From an uncultured Desulfosarcina sp. (GTDB taxonomy: Bacteria; Desulfobacterota; Desulfobacteria; Desulfobacterales; Desulfosarcinaceae): a stretch of 64,000 bases of DNA. The stretch lies in contig NZ_OY764191.1 of assembly GCF_963668215.1 (NCBI RefSeq), forward strand, positions 62,001-126,000, read 5' to 3'. The position numbers and the translations under genes were made by a program. The notes under the pieces were generated by a model. That model did no database searches, was not told the DNA's origin, and saw only the letters and a list, made by a program, of their open reading frames with translations. Shown here piece after piece: positions 33,718 to 41,832 of this stretch (position 1 is its first letter; every line of letters begins with the position of its first letter).

Positions 33718-35517
33718 CTAGTTTTTCTCATAAGCCGCCTCGATCAACGGCTGGTAGGCCTTGAGCACTTCGCGGCGTTTGAGCTTGAAGGTCTGCGTGA
33801 GCATGCCGTTTTCGATGCTGAAGCCCTCGCTTAGAACGATAAACTTTTTCGGGATTTCGTAGGAACCGAATTTGCCTTTCAGGCTGTCAAGGATCTGGCC
33901 TTCGATATACGCCTGTACCGCAGGATCGGCCACCATGGCGGCCGGATCCATGGGCCAGCCGTTTTTTGCGGCCAGCTTCTCCATGACCAGAAAATCGGGA
34001 AAAACCAGGCAAACCGTAAAGGGACGGTTGAGGCCGTAGATCATGGTATGCTCCACACAGGGCAGCAGTTTGATCTCTTCTTCCAAGGTGGCCGGGGAAA
34101 CGAACTTGCCGTTTTCCAGCTTGAACTGCTCCTTGATGCGTCCGGTGATGAACATGTACCCGTCTTCGTCGATATAGGCGCGGTCGCCGGTGCGCAGTCC
34201 GCCGTCCTCGGTCATGGTGGCGCGGGTCTCTTCGGGTTTGTTGTGGTATCCCTTCATTACGTTGGGGCCGTAGACGATCAGTTCGCCTTCCCCGGAGTTC
34301 TCGCTGTCGAAGGTTTTGTCGATCTCAAACCGCACCTTGTCGATGGGCAAACCGGCGCTGCCGAGCTTGTTGTGCTCAGGGCTGTTGATGGCACCGGCCG
34401 GCGACAGTTCCGTCATCCCCCAGGCCTCGTAGACGGGAATGCCCACATCTTCGAAAAACTCGGCGATGTGCGGGCTGAGCGCCGCGCTGGAACTCAGGGA
34501 GTACATCAGGCGGCCGCCGAATTTTGCCCGAATTTTCTTGAACACCAGGGCGTCGGCAATTTTCAGCTTGACTGCGTTGATCATGCAGGTGCGCCCCTCC
34601 TTTTTCAGCCGCCGCCGCTCGATGCCCGCATTGACGCCCATGTCGAACAGTTTTTTGGCCAGCCCCCCCTGCTCGTTCATCTTGGCATTGAGGCCGTCAT
34701 ACACCCGGTTGAACACCCGGGGCACGGCAATGAGAAACGTCGGTTTGACCAGGGCCAGATCGTCCACGATGGTCTGGGGACTTTCAGCAAAACCGGTGGA
34801 CCCGCCCAACCGCATGAGCAGATGAAGCTCTGCGGTCTGCCCGTAGGAATGCGCCCAGGGCAGAAAAGAAAGGGTCCGCAGATTTTCATCCAGTTGAGGA
34901 TAGGCCTTGGCGGCCGCATGCACATTGCTCGTCAGGTTGCCGTGGGACAAAAGAACGCCCTTGGGAGCGCCGGTCGTTCCCGAGGTGTAGATCAAGCCGG
35001 CGATATCGTCTGCATCCGGATAGACTGCTGAAACGGGATGTTCCGCGCCAAGGCGCTCTATGGCCGGCATGCTGCCCTCCCCCTGTCCCTCGATGAGGAT
35101 GACGTGCTCCAGGGTCTCGATCTCCTCGGGCCAGGATTTGACTTTCTCCAGAATTTCCGGTTTGGAAACGAAAAGCACCTTTACCGCGGCATCGGAGACA
35201 ATGTACTTCCAGGTCTTTTCCAGTTCCGCTTCATACATGGGCACGTATCTGCCGGCCAGGCTGTAAGTCGCATAGCAGGCGGCAGCCCATTCCACCCGGT
35301 TGTTGGCGATAATGCCGACGGCGTCGCCTTTTTCGATTCCCAGCTGGGCCAATCCGCCGCGCAGGTTGGCGATCTGCTGTGCCACCTGATCGTAGGTCAC
35401 CCAGTCGTAGCCGTCCTTGGCAGCGTTTTTGGTCCCCATCCACAAATTGCCGCCAAATTTGGCCACGCTTTCCTCGAACATCGCCACAAGATTGTCGGGC
35501 TTGTCCAATGTGTACAT
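33718..35517 (-). CDS. Long-chain acyl-CoA synthetase (AMP-forming)
   Basis: A 599-residue ANL-superfamily ligase activating fatty or other carboxylic acids to CoA thioesters. The ATP-binding loop GLIYTSGTTGAPKGVLLSHG lies near residue 180, YEAWGMTELSPAG near 355, and TGDRAYIDEDGYMFITGRIK near 430 (hinge Asp/Lys). LENGKFVSPATLEEEIK marks the long-chain (FadD15-like) subgroup. ATG 35517 follows AGGGGAGG; the frame extends upstream without another ribosome site. Together with the crotonase at 36137 it suggests fatty or aromatic acid degradation. Confidence 0.9.
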   Translation of the reverse strand: MYTLDKPDNLVAMFEESVAKFGGNLWMGTKNAAKDGYDWVTYDQVAQQIANLRGGLAQLGIEKGDAVGIIANNRVEWAAACYATYSLAGRYVPMYEAELEKTWKYIVSDAAVKVLFVSKPEILEKVKSWPEEIETLEHVILIEGQGEGSMPAIERLGAEHPVSAVYPDADDIAGLIYTSGTTGAPKGVLLSHGNLTSNVHAAAKAYPQLDENLRTLSFLPWAHSYGQTAELHLLMRLGGSTGFAESPQTIVDDLALVKPTFLIAVPRVFNRVYDGLNAKMNEQGGLAKKLFDMGVNAGIERRRLKKEGRTCMINAVKLKIADALVFKKIRAKFGGRLMYSLSSSAALSPHIAEFFEDVGIPVYEAWGMTELSPAGAINSPEHNKLGSAGLPIDKVRFEIDKTFDSENSGEGELIVYGPNVMKGYHNKPEETRATMTEDGGLRTGDRAYIDEDGYMFITGRIKEQFKLENGKFVSPATLEEEIKLLPCVEHTMIYGLNRPFTVCLVFPDFLVMEKLAAKNGWPMDPAAMVADPAVQAYIEGQILDSLKGKFGSYEIPKKFIVLSEGFSIENGMLTQTFKLKRREVLKAYQPLIEAAYEKN

Positions 35518-35853
35518 GCTGCCTCCCCTTTCTACGTACACCGAATCATAAAACCGGTGCACTAAGCCTGTGCCCTATCGCTGTGCACCCGCAAGCGAAA
35601 CACCCATAAATTGATCGCTTGCAGGTCCGCCCTTTGCCACCAGCGCCGCATGAATTAATGAACTCTGTTCATTAATTCAGTTGTCGTTCAATTACGGGGT
35701 TATTTTTATTAAACATGGTTTACTGCCATATCAAAGGCGGATATGCAAGACTTTTGGCGGCGCCTACCGTCAAAAGCCGATTGATAGGCGGAAAATAGTC
35801 GGCTGCGAGGTTCGGGCTGGTCCGGTGAAACATTCAACCAGCAAATTTTTTTA

Positions 35854-36034
35854 GAACGTCGAACAGTGAACATCGAACGCCCAACGTCGAATGCGGAGAT
35901 CGCTTCGCTCCGTCGTTCACCAAAAAGCATTTCCAATCATTTGTTGCCGTCTGTGAAACAGGGTTTCCAGATTTTCAAAAACGACAGCATGCCTTATTCA
36001 AAGTTCGAAGTTGGACGTTCGATGTTCGACGTTC
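35854..36034. repeat. Inverted arrays of 7-bp repeats
   Basis: 35854-35895 is six head-to-tail heptamers (GAACGTC, GAACAGT, GAACATC, GAACGCC, CAACGTC, GAATGCG); 36007-36034 is four heptamers of the complementary type (GAAGTTG, GACGTTC, GATGTTC, GACGTTC). The arrays face each other across 111 bp. They lie in the 620-bp gap between the acyl-CoA synthetase and the crotonase, where I see no gene. Confidence 0.6.
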
Positions 36035-36136
36035 ACGGGTCTGGATTTCAGCCCCCTTCGGGGGACTCCAGCAAACCACCCACTTGGCGGGGGGGCGGTG
36101 ATTTTTGCAAGGGACAAGCGTCCCAGTGGATGGAAA

Positions 36137-36943
36137 CTACTTTCCCTGGAACGTAGGCGTGCGTTTTTCCATGAACGCGGTAACGGCTTCCATGAGATCT
36201 TCGGAAATCAGGCTGGCCGCATTTTTCTGGGCCACATAGGCCAAACCGGGATAGACGCCGTTGTCCCGGCTGTAGTTGATCACCTCTTTGACGCCCTGAA
36301 CGCTCAAAGGCGCCAGACCGGCGATTTCCGCCGCCAGTTCACCGGCGGCTGCGACGAGGGCTTCGGCGTCGGCGCATATTCGGGTAACGAATCCCATCCC
36401 AAGGGCTTCTTCGGCGGTAAAATCCCGTCCGGTGAGGGCCAGTTCGCGAAACCAGCCGTGGCCGATGATGTGGGGCAATCGCTGTAGGGTTCCCAGGTCG
36501 GCGATGATGGCGATTTTCGTCTCGCGGATGGCGAAGATGGCGTCGCTCGCGGCCAGACGGATGTCGCAGGCCGAAAGCAGATCGACCCCGCCGCCGATGC
36601 AATGGCCGTGGACCGCTGCGATGACCGGTTTGCGGCAGCGCTCAATGGCGTTGTTGCTTTCCTGAAGTTCGAGAATTGTCTCTTTCAACTTCTCGCGATC
36701 GTCGGCGCCTTTGCCGGCGAGCAGCCCCCCGGCTTCCATCAGATCCAGGCCGGCGGTGAAGGTGGGCCCTTCGGCCCGGATGACCACCGCCCGCACAGCG
36801 TCGTCCTTGTCGAACCGCCGAAAATGGTCGGTCAATTCCCTGAAAAAGGCCATGCCCATGGCGTTGCGCCGTTCGGGGCGGCACAGGGTCAGCCAGGCGA
36901 CATGGTCCTTGATTTCCACGGAAAAAGGGGTGCTGTCGTTCAT
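36137..36943 (-). CDS. Enoyl-CoA hydratase/isomerase family, dienoyl-CoA isomerase-like
   Basis: A 268-residue crotonase. The oxyanion hole is formed around FTAGLDLMEAGG and HGHCIGGGVDLLSACDIRLA. Three acidic residues match those of Delta3,5-Delta2,4-dienoyl-CoA isomerase (ECH1): Asp in SACDIR, Glu in AIRETKIAI, and Asp in IADLGTLQRLPHIIG. The last block is nearly diagnostic for ECH1 rather than a hydratase. It would isomerise odd-position double bonds in fatty acid oxidation. It lies 13 bp downstream of the SET gene. Confidence 0.8.
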   Translation of the reverse strand: MNDSTPFSVEIKDHVAWLTLCRPERRNAMGMAFFRELTDHFRRFDKDDAVRAVVIRAEGPTFTAGLDLMEAGGLLAGKGADDREKLKETILELQESNNAIERCRKPVIAAVHGHCIGGGVDLLSACDIRLAASDAIFAIRETKIAIIADLGTLQRLPHIIGHGWFRELALTGRDFTAEEALGMGFVTRICADAEALVAAAGELAAEIAGLAPLSVQGVKEVINYSRDNGVYPGLAYVAQKNAASLISEDLMEAVTAFMEKRTPTFQGK

Positions 36944-36956
36944 CGGTTGTTTTCCT

Positions 36957-37355
36957 TTATTCAGGGTTCAGATCTCTGGACGTCCACCACTCTTTTCCGT
37001 AATTGACAAACAGCTGCCTACCGGCAGCCACCTTCCTGATGGTATGGAATACGATCAAATCGCGTTCGGTATCGTGCCAGTATTCGGTGTTGTGTTTGTA
37101 GGAGTGATTGAACAGGCTTCCCCATCCCAGCACCAGGGAGTAAACTTCCGATCCATCTTTTTCGGAAGATTCCAGGTTGAACACATAGTCGTCCAGGGTG
37201 CCGGCGCACTCGTCGGCGTTGATCCGCAGATAGGGGCACTCCTCCAGGGTTGTATCGGCCGGTATGGTTCGGGTGGTAAAAATGCCGTGACCGAATTGGC
37301 AGGTCGAGATGACGATGTCCGGATGTCTGAAAAGTGGTTTGTTCTTTTTCTTCAT
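36957..37355 (-). CDS. Small SET-domain protein
   Basis: A 132-residue protein consisting only of a SET fold: STCQFGHGIFTTRTIPADTT at the N terminus, SLVLGWGSLFNHSYKHNTEY (the N-H-S knot motif) and AAGRQLFVNYGKEWW (the final Tyr) at the C terminus. These correspond to the S-adenosylmethionine/lysine-channel motifs of protein lysine methyltransferases; stand-alone bacterial SET proteins of this size occur, with targets unknown. A second possible start overlaps from upstream; ATG 37355 fits the family start. Confidence 0.75.
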   Translation of the reverse strand: MKKKNKPLFRHPDIVISTCQFGHGIFTTRTIPADTTLEECPYLRINADECAGTLDDYVFNLESSEKDGSEVYSLVLGWGSLFNHSYKHNTEYWHDTERDLIVFHTIRKVAAGRQLFVNYGKEWWTSRDLNPE

Positions 37356-37457
37356 GATCCGTTTTCAATCCGCGTTGAAAAAACAGTGGATAATGCGTGT
37401 AGCAACCTCCACCGGCAAAGTCAATCCGCACGGAGGCCGGACGGCGGGGTATCGGAC

Positions 37458-37483
37458 AAAAAAAGGGGGCCTTCACGGCCCCC
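37458..37483 (-). terminator. Rho-independent terminator of the cold-shock gene
   Basis: On the minus strand a GC-rich stem GGGGGCC-GTGAA-GGCCCCC is followed by seven Ts, 26 bases after the stop of the cold-shock gene. Confidence 0.9.
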
Positions 37484-37508
37484 TTTTCTTTACGAAGCGG
37501 AAGTTCTG

Positions 37509-37709
37509 TTAGACAATCGTTACATTTGCTGCGGCAGGACCTTTGGGACCGTCTACGATCTCAAAGGTAACCCGATCGCCTTCATTGAGTGAACGGAAAC
37601 CGCTGGAATTGATTCCGGAATGATGGACAAATACATCCGGACCGTCTTCCTGCTCGATGAAACCGTAACCCTTGCTGCTGTTGAACCATTTGACAACGCC
37701 GTTAACCAT
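37509..37709 (-). CDS. CspA-family cold-shock protein
   Basis: A 66-residue OB-fold RNA chaperone with both nucleic-acid-binding motifs, KGYGFIEQEDG (RNP1) and VFVHHSGI (RNP2). GGAGGG lies 9 bases ahead of ATG 37709. A promoter about 130 bases upstream implies a long leader, normal for csp genes whose leader RNA folds according to temperature. Confidence 0.93.
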   Translation of the reverse strand: MVNGVVKWFNSSKGYGFIEQEDGPDVFVHHSGINSSGFRSLNEGDRVTFEIVDGPKGPAAANVTIV

Positions 37710-37834
37710 GCTGGCACCCTCCTTTCAAAAAAAATTCTCTTGCTTCATTCATAAAGGGTGCCACTGATGAACATGACGACCACCTTCATAACGAAACCGG
37801 CCCGCCAAGCTGAAACGGACCTTCGATTGAACCG

Positions 37835-37862
37835 ATAATAACACAGCGCAAACCGAAAGCAA
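37835..37862 (-). promoter_or_regulatory. Sigma-70 promoter of the cold-shock gene
   Basis: On the minus strand TTGCTT, 16 bases, TATTAT. Initiation near 37828 gives a leader of roughly 120 bases before the csp start. The remaining part of the 438-bp gap to the next gene holds the divergent promoter at 38014 and nothing else visible. Confidence 0.6.
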
Positions 37863-38013
37863 CAGGATTTGCTGCAATATGATGAATTTGGCCGTGATCC
37901 CGCTGCCGGGATAATGGCTGTTTTTTATTGACAATCGTTGCTTCCCGAGTGGCAGGCATCTCTAAAACACCGCCGATACCTTTGTTTTTATTGGGTATAT
38001 CTTGGATTCAAGA

Positions 38014-38042
38014 TTGACAATTTCTTCATTTTCCACTATATA
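38014..38042 (+). promoter_or_regulatory. Sigma-70 promoter of the DAC-domain gene
   Basis: TTGACA (38014-38019), 17 bases, TATATA (38037-38042), a near-consensus housekeeping promoter about 100 bases ahead of the gene start. Confidence 0.7.
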
Positions 38043-38147
38043 TCAATCAGGACGCGCCATTCGTAACTGGCCGGACAGCCATTTTCCTTAAAGGCCATTT
38101 CGTCTGCCGTGGCGCCTTGACGGACCACACAACCTACGGAAAACGCT

Positions 38148-39590
38148 TTGGGCCTCAACTCCTTCATCTGCCACTGTATCGGAGACTCGCTGGACGGTCT
38201 CCGGGATGGTCTTTCTCATTTTTCCGGCCCCAGTCGGGCGGCGATCGTCTTTGCCATGGAACCGGACGACCCCATGTACATCTTCGATCCCCAGAACCTG
38301 CTCGGCGGCCACGAACCCCGCCTGAAAGAGCTGTATGTGGAAAACCGGCAGTGGCGCAGCGCCCCCGCCATTCAGCGCGACAGTTTGAAGTACAACCACA
38401 TCGTGCCGGAAAAGGATATTCATCTGGCCGGCCTGATCTCCTTCGGCTGCCGGTCGGGTTCGGTTTACTACCAAGTCTGGTTCACCGAGCACCACCCCGA
38501 CGCCTGCAGCACAGGCCCCACCGAGCGATGGCTGGAGCATGCCGCCTGGCGGTTCTGCCTCGATATGACCGGCGAACGCGCCTTTTATACCGGCATCTCG
38601 GGCAGTTTTCTGCGGGAATACGCCACCCACGCCGTTCGGGATGACGTCGTCGATCGCATGAACGTTCTTTTGGGATGGGACACCCGGCTGCGCATCTACC
38701 CGATTCTGGATACGATCCTGGAGCTTTCCAGGACGCGGGAAGAAGGGGCCTGGCCCCGGGGAAAACTGGTGTTTGTGGAACCCCAGGCGTTGCCGCAGAT
38801 GTCCTTTCTGGCCCGCTTCCCGGAATCGGAACAGCCTTCCATAGAGAACATCAAACATGTCCGTAAACTGCTGGCCGCCGTGGAACGATCGGATCTCAAG
38901 CTGATTTCCGACGGTCGTTGCGTGGCCGGGATCGCGGCGGAATCCCTGCCGGATTTTACCATCACCGCCGATTTCCGGGGTGGGCACGGCTTTTTAAAGG
39001 TTGTCGATGACCCGGTGTGCAGTTTTTCCGACGGCACCTACCAGTCCAGGACCCGCCGGGCCAACCTGGTGCATCTGGAGGAAGCGCTGCTGGAATCGGA
39101 TCTCGATCCCGAAATCGGCAACACCGTATTCAAGATCGTCGCTTCGCTGGTCCACCGGGCGGAAGACCGGAAACATGGCGCCACCCTGGTTCTGAACCTC
39201 GATGCTTCACCGCTGGCCATTTCCGGGCAATGCTTCGACCGGCCCCTGGATCTGCAGGAACCGGAAGTCCTCGATCTGGCCAAAGCCCTATTGCGGCTGG
39301 ACGGTGCCCTGCATATCGGCGCCGATCTGCATCTTCACGGATTTGCCTGCCTGCTGGACGGGCGAGCCATCGAGGGCGAAGACCGTGCCCGCGGCGCGCG
39401 CTTCAATTCGGCCTTGCGGTTTTCCGCCGAACATGCCGACATCATCATCGTGGTGGTTTCCTCGGACCGCCCGGTTTCCGTCATTCAATCCGGCGTCGAG
39501 ATCAGTGCCGCCTGCCAATGGCGGCCCATGTCCTGCGGCATCGTGCAACCGACCCATCTGGATCGCTGGGTGGACCGCAACGGCGACTGA
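38148..39590 (+). CDS. Divergent diadenylate-cyclase (DAC/DisA_N-like) protein
   Basis: About 480 residues. The N-terminal two thirds (residues 1-about 320) look like a DACNV-type sensor region (VWFTEHHPDACSTGPTERWL; FYTGISGSFLREYATHAV). The C-terminal 130 residues resemble a DAC domain: GATLVLNLD, LRLDGALHIGADLHLHGFAC (the DGA motif), GARFNSALRFSAEHADIIIV and VVSSDRPVSVIQSG. In c-di-AMP cyclases the second motif is R-H-R; here it is R-F-N, and SEE is SSD. It may make a different nucleotide or be inactive. TTG 38148 is the first start after an in-frame stop at 38118-38120; ATG 38256 is the alternative. Confidence 0.65.
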   Translation: MGLNSFICHCIGDSLDGLRDGLSHFSGPSRAAIVFAMEPDDPMYIFDPQNLLGGHEPRLKELYVENRQWRSAPAIQRDSLKYNHIVPEKDIHLAGLISFGCRSGSVYYQVWFTEHHPDACSTGPTERWLEHAAWRFCLDMTGERAFYTGISGSFLREYATHAVRDDVVDRMNVLLGWDTRLRIYPILDTILELSRTREEGAWPRGKLVFVEPQALPQMSFLARFPESEQPSIENIKHVRKLLAAVERSDLKLISDGRCVAGIAAESLPDFTITADFRGGHGFLKVVDDPVCSFSDGTYQSRTRRANLVHLEEALLESDLDPEIGNTVFKIVASLVHRAEDRKHGATLVLNLDASPLAISGQCFDRPLDLQEPEVLDLAKALLRLDGALHIGADLHLHGFACLLDGRAIEGEDRARGARFNSALRFSAEHADIIIVVVSSDRPVSVIQSGVEISAACQWRPMSCGIVQPTHLDRWVDRNGD

Positions 39591-39703
39591 CTTTCCGGAC
39601 GAAGAATGGACAAAATCACCTAAAGATCGTCCTGCGACCCGCCGATTAGGAAAGTACGGACCTGGTGTTAAATCGGAAGTATTCTCGATCGGTGAAAGTT
39701 GCT

Positions 39704-40354
39704 ATGAGCCAAAATATAGATTCAATTATTTCCAACTACGAACAGCAATACAAAATCTTCGAAAAATCGATCATCGACGTGATCTGGGTCGTGGACGTCG
39801 AAGCGATGGGCTTTACCTATATCAGCCCCTCGGTAAACCAGGTCACCGGCTACACCCCCGAAGAGATCAAAGCGCTGCCCATGGAGAAGCTGCTGGCGCC
39901 CGAATCGTATCGCAAGGGCATGGATTATCTGACCGAGGGGCATCGCAAGTACAAGATGGGAAAAAGCATCAAACGCAAAGCGGAATTTGAACTGCTGCAC
40001 AAAAACGGTTCGCCGTTCTGGGTTGAAATCACGGCCAAATTCTTCAAAGGAGACCAGGGACGGACCCAGCTCTTCGGTGCCATGCGCAATGTTACGAAGC
40101 AGCATGCGCTGGCGAAGAAACGCGACGAACTGCTTCTCAAGCTGGAAGAATCCTTAAGCCGCCAGAAAGCGCTGGAAGCCGAAAACGAGATGCTGCGCGG
40201 TCTGTTGCCCATCTGCTCCAACTGCAAGAAAATCCGCGACGATTCCGGCAAGTGGTGGCATGTGGAAGAGTATATCGCCATGCATTCCGAGGCCGATTTT
40301 TCCCATACCATCTGCCCCCCCTGCCGCAAAAAAATCTACCCGAAAGCCAACTGA
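39704..40354 (+). CDS. PAS-domain protein with C-terminal Cys motif
   Basis: A 216-residue signalling protein: a PAS domain at about 20-130 (IDVIWVVDVEAMGFTYISPS, VTGYTPEEIKALPMEKLLAP), a short coiled coil (LLLKLEESLSRQKALEAENE), and a terminal module LLPICSNCKKIRDDSGKWWH with a later ICPPCRKK. This PAS-plus-CxxC tail is widespread in Desulfobacterota, often fused to kinases or cyclases, and may bind metal or link to partners. No catalytic domain is present. Start ATG 39704 follows GGTGAAAG; the longer open frame from 39665 lacks a ribosome site. Confidence 0.7.
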   Translation: MSQNIDSIISNYEQQYKIFEKSIIDVIWVVDVEAMGFTYISPSVNQVTGYTPEEIKALPMEKLLAPESYRKGMDYLTEGHRKYKMGKSIKRKAEFELLHKNGSPFWVEITAKFFKGDQGRTQLFGAMRNVTKQHALAKKRDELLLKLEESLSRQKALEAENEMLRGLLPICSNCKKIRDDSGKWWHVEEYIAMHSEADFSHTICPPCRKKIYPKAN

Positions 40355-40478
40355 AGATTGTCGCTTTTCCTTTGCATACAGCCCCCTGCACAGGATTGAA
40401 ACCTGTTTCAATTTTCGCACGGTTTCGTTATACGTAAACCATGAAGAACCATCATCGAAATGGAAGGAAACGTTCGTC

Positions 40479-41741
40479 GTGAATCGTGAAAACAGTGCCC
40501 ACAGCGATGTTCTGATCGTGGGAGGCGGGGTCATCGGACTGGCCTGCGCCTGGTATCTGGCCCGATTGGGGAAATCAGTCCGCATCGTGGAGGAGGAAAG
40601 CGTGGGGTCCGGCGCCTCCCACGGCAACTGCGGAATCCTCTTTTTCAGCGATCTCGTGCCGCTGTGCGCTCCCGGCGCCATAAGCCATGAACTGATGCGC
40701 CTCTTGCAGGGAACCTCGCCCCTGTATATCAAACCGCGCCCGGATTTTTCCCTGGCCTTCTGGCTGCTCCGGTTTGCCGCCAACTGTACCGCCGGCCAGC
40801 GCAGCCATGCGATGCGCGCCAAGGAGAGCATTTTACGGACATCCATGGAATTGTTCGACGAATTGCTGGCAGAGGAAAACCTGGACTGCGACCATGACCG
40901 GCGCGGCGTAATCATGGCCTTCACCGATCCGAAATACCTGGAGGGGTACGCGAAAACCAGCCGCATGCTGGAGCCTTTCGGCTTTGCCCCGACCTACCTC
41001 GACCGCGAAAGTGTCCGGCAGTTGGAGCCGGCACTGAGCCACAGGGTTTGCGGCGGCTGGCACCACCATACGGACAGCCACCTGCGTCCCGACGCCCTGG
41101 TGAAGGCCTGGGGCCGCGCCGTCCGGGATGCGGGCGTGACGATCGAGGAAAACTGCCGCCTGGAGAGCTTTGAAACCCGAAGCGGTGTCGTGCGGCGCGC
41201 GCGAACCTCGAACGGGACGTTTTCCGCAGATCAGTTCATCCTGGCCACCGGCGCCTGGACCGCGGCCATCGCCCGCCAGTTCAATCTGCGCATCCCCGTA
41301 CAGCCAGGAAAGGGCTACAGCATCACCATGGAAAAACCGTCCGCCTGCCCTGAAATGCCCTGTTACCTCTACGAACGCAACGTCGTCGTCACCCCCTGGA
41401 AAAGCGGTTTTCGTTTGGGCGGCACCATGGAATTTTCCGGATTCGGCACCGACTTGACCCGGCGACGGCTGGACCATTTAGAATCCGCTGCGGCCTTTTA
41501 TCTGCAGACGCCGATAGGCCGCCGGGTGGAAGAACGCTGGGCGGGGCTGCGGCCCATGTGCTGCGACGACCTGCCCATCATCGGCCGCACGCCGGGGTGG
41601 GACAATCTGCTCCTGGCCACCGGCCACGGCATGCTGGGCGTTACCATGGCCACGGGAACCGGCCGTCTGATCGCCGACCTGATCCTGGACCGAAAGCCGC
41701 CGTTCGACCCGCGGCCGTTCGCCGTCGAACGGTTCCGGTAA
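40479..41741 (+). CDS. FAD-dependent D-amino-acid dehydrogenase-like oxidoreductase (DAO family)
   Basis: A 420-residue DAO/DadA-type flavoprotein. The dinucleotide fold is SDVLIVGGGVIGLACAWYLA (GxGxxG) with Glu near IVEEESVGSGAS; further family blocks are QFILATGAWTAAIARQFNLR, PVQPGKGYSIT, FRLGGTMEFSG, GLRPMCCDDLPIIGRTPG and LATGHGMLGVTMATGTGRL. It oxidises an amino acid or similar secondary amine; the substrate is not deducible. GTG 40479 with AAGGA about 10 bases ahead gives the normal N terminus. It is separate from the kinase 90 bp downstream, though in the same direction. Confidence 0.8.
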   Translation: MNRENSAHSDVLIVGGGVIGLACAWYLARLGKSVRIVEEESVGSGASHGNCGILFFSDLVPLCAPGAISHELMRLLQGTSPLYIKPRPDFSLAFWLLRFAANCTAGQRSHAMRAKESILRTSMELFDELLAEENLDCDHDRRGVIMAFTDPKYLEGYAKTSRMLEPFGFAPTYLDRESVRQLEPALSHRVCGGWHHHTDSHLRPDALVKAWGRAVRDAGVTIEENCRLESFETRSGVVRRARTSNGTFSADQFILATGAWTAAIARQFNLRIPVQPGKGYSITMEKPSACPEMPCYLYERNVVVTPWKSGFRLGGTMEFSGFGTDLTRRRLDHLESAAAFYLQTPIGRRVEERWAGLRPMCCDDLPIIGRTPGWDNLLLATGHGMLGVTMATGTGRLIADLILDRKPPFDPRPFAVERFR

Positions 41742-41832
41742 CGGACCCGGCACAACTGCAACCGGCAAATGCCAGTGCCCCAATCGGGCCACGGCCCATT
41801 GGACCGTCCGGAAGAACCCGGATTTGCCTGCT

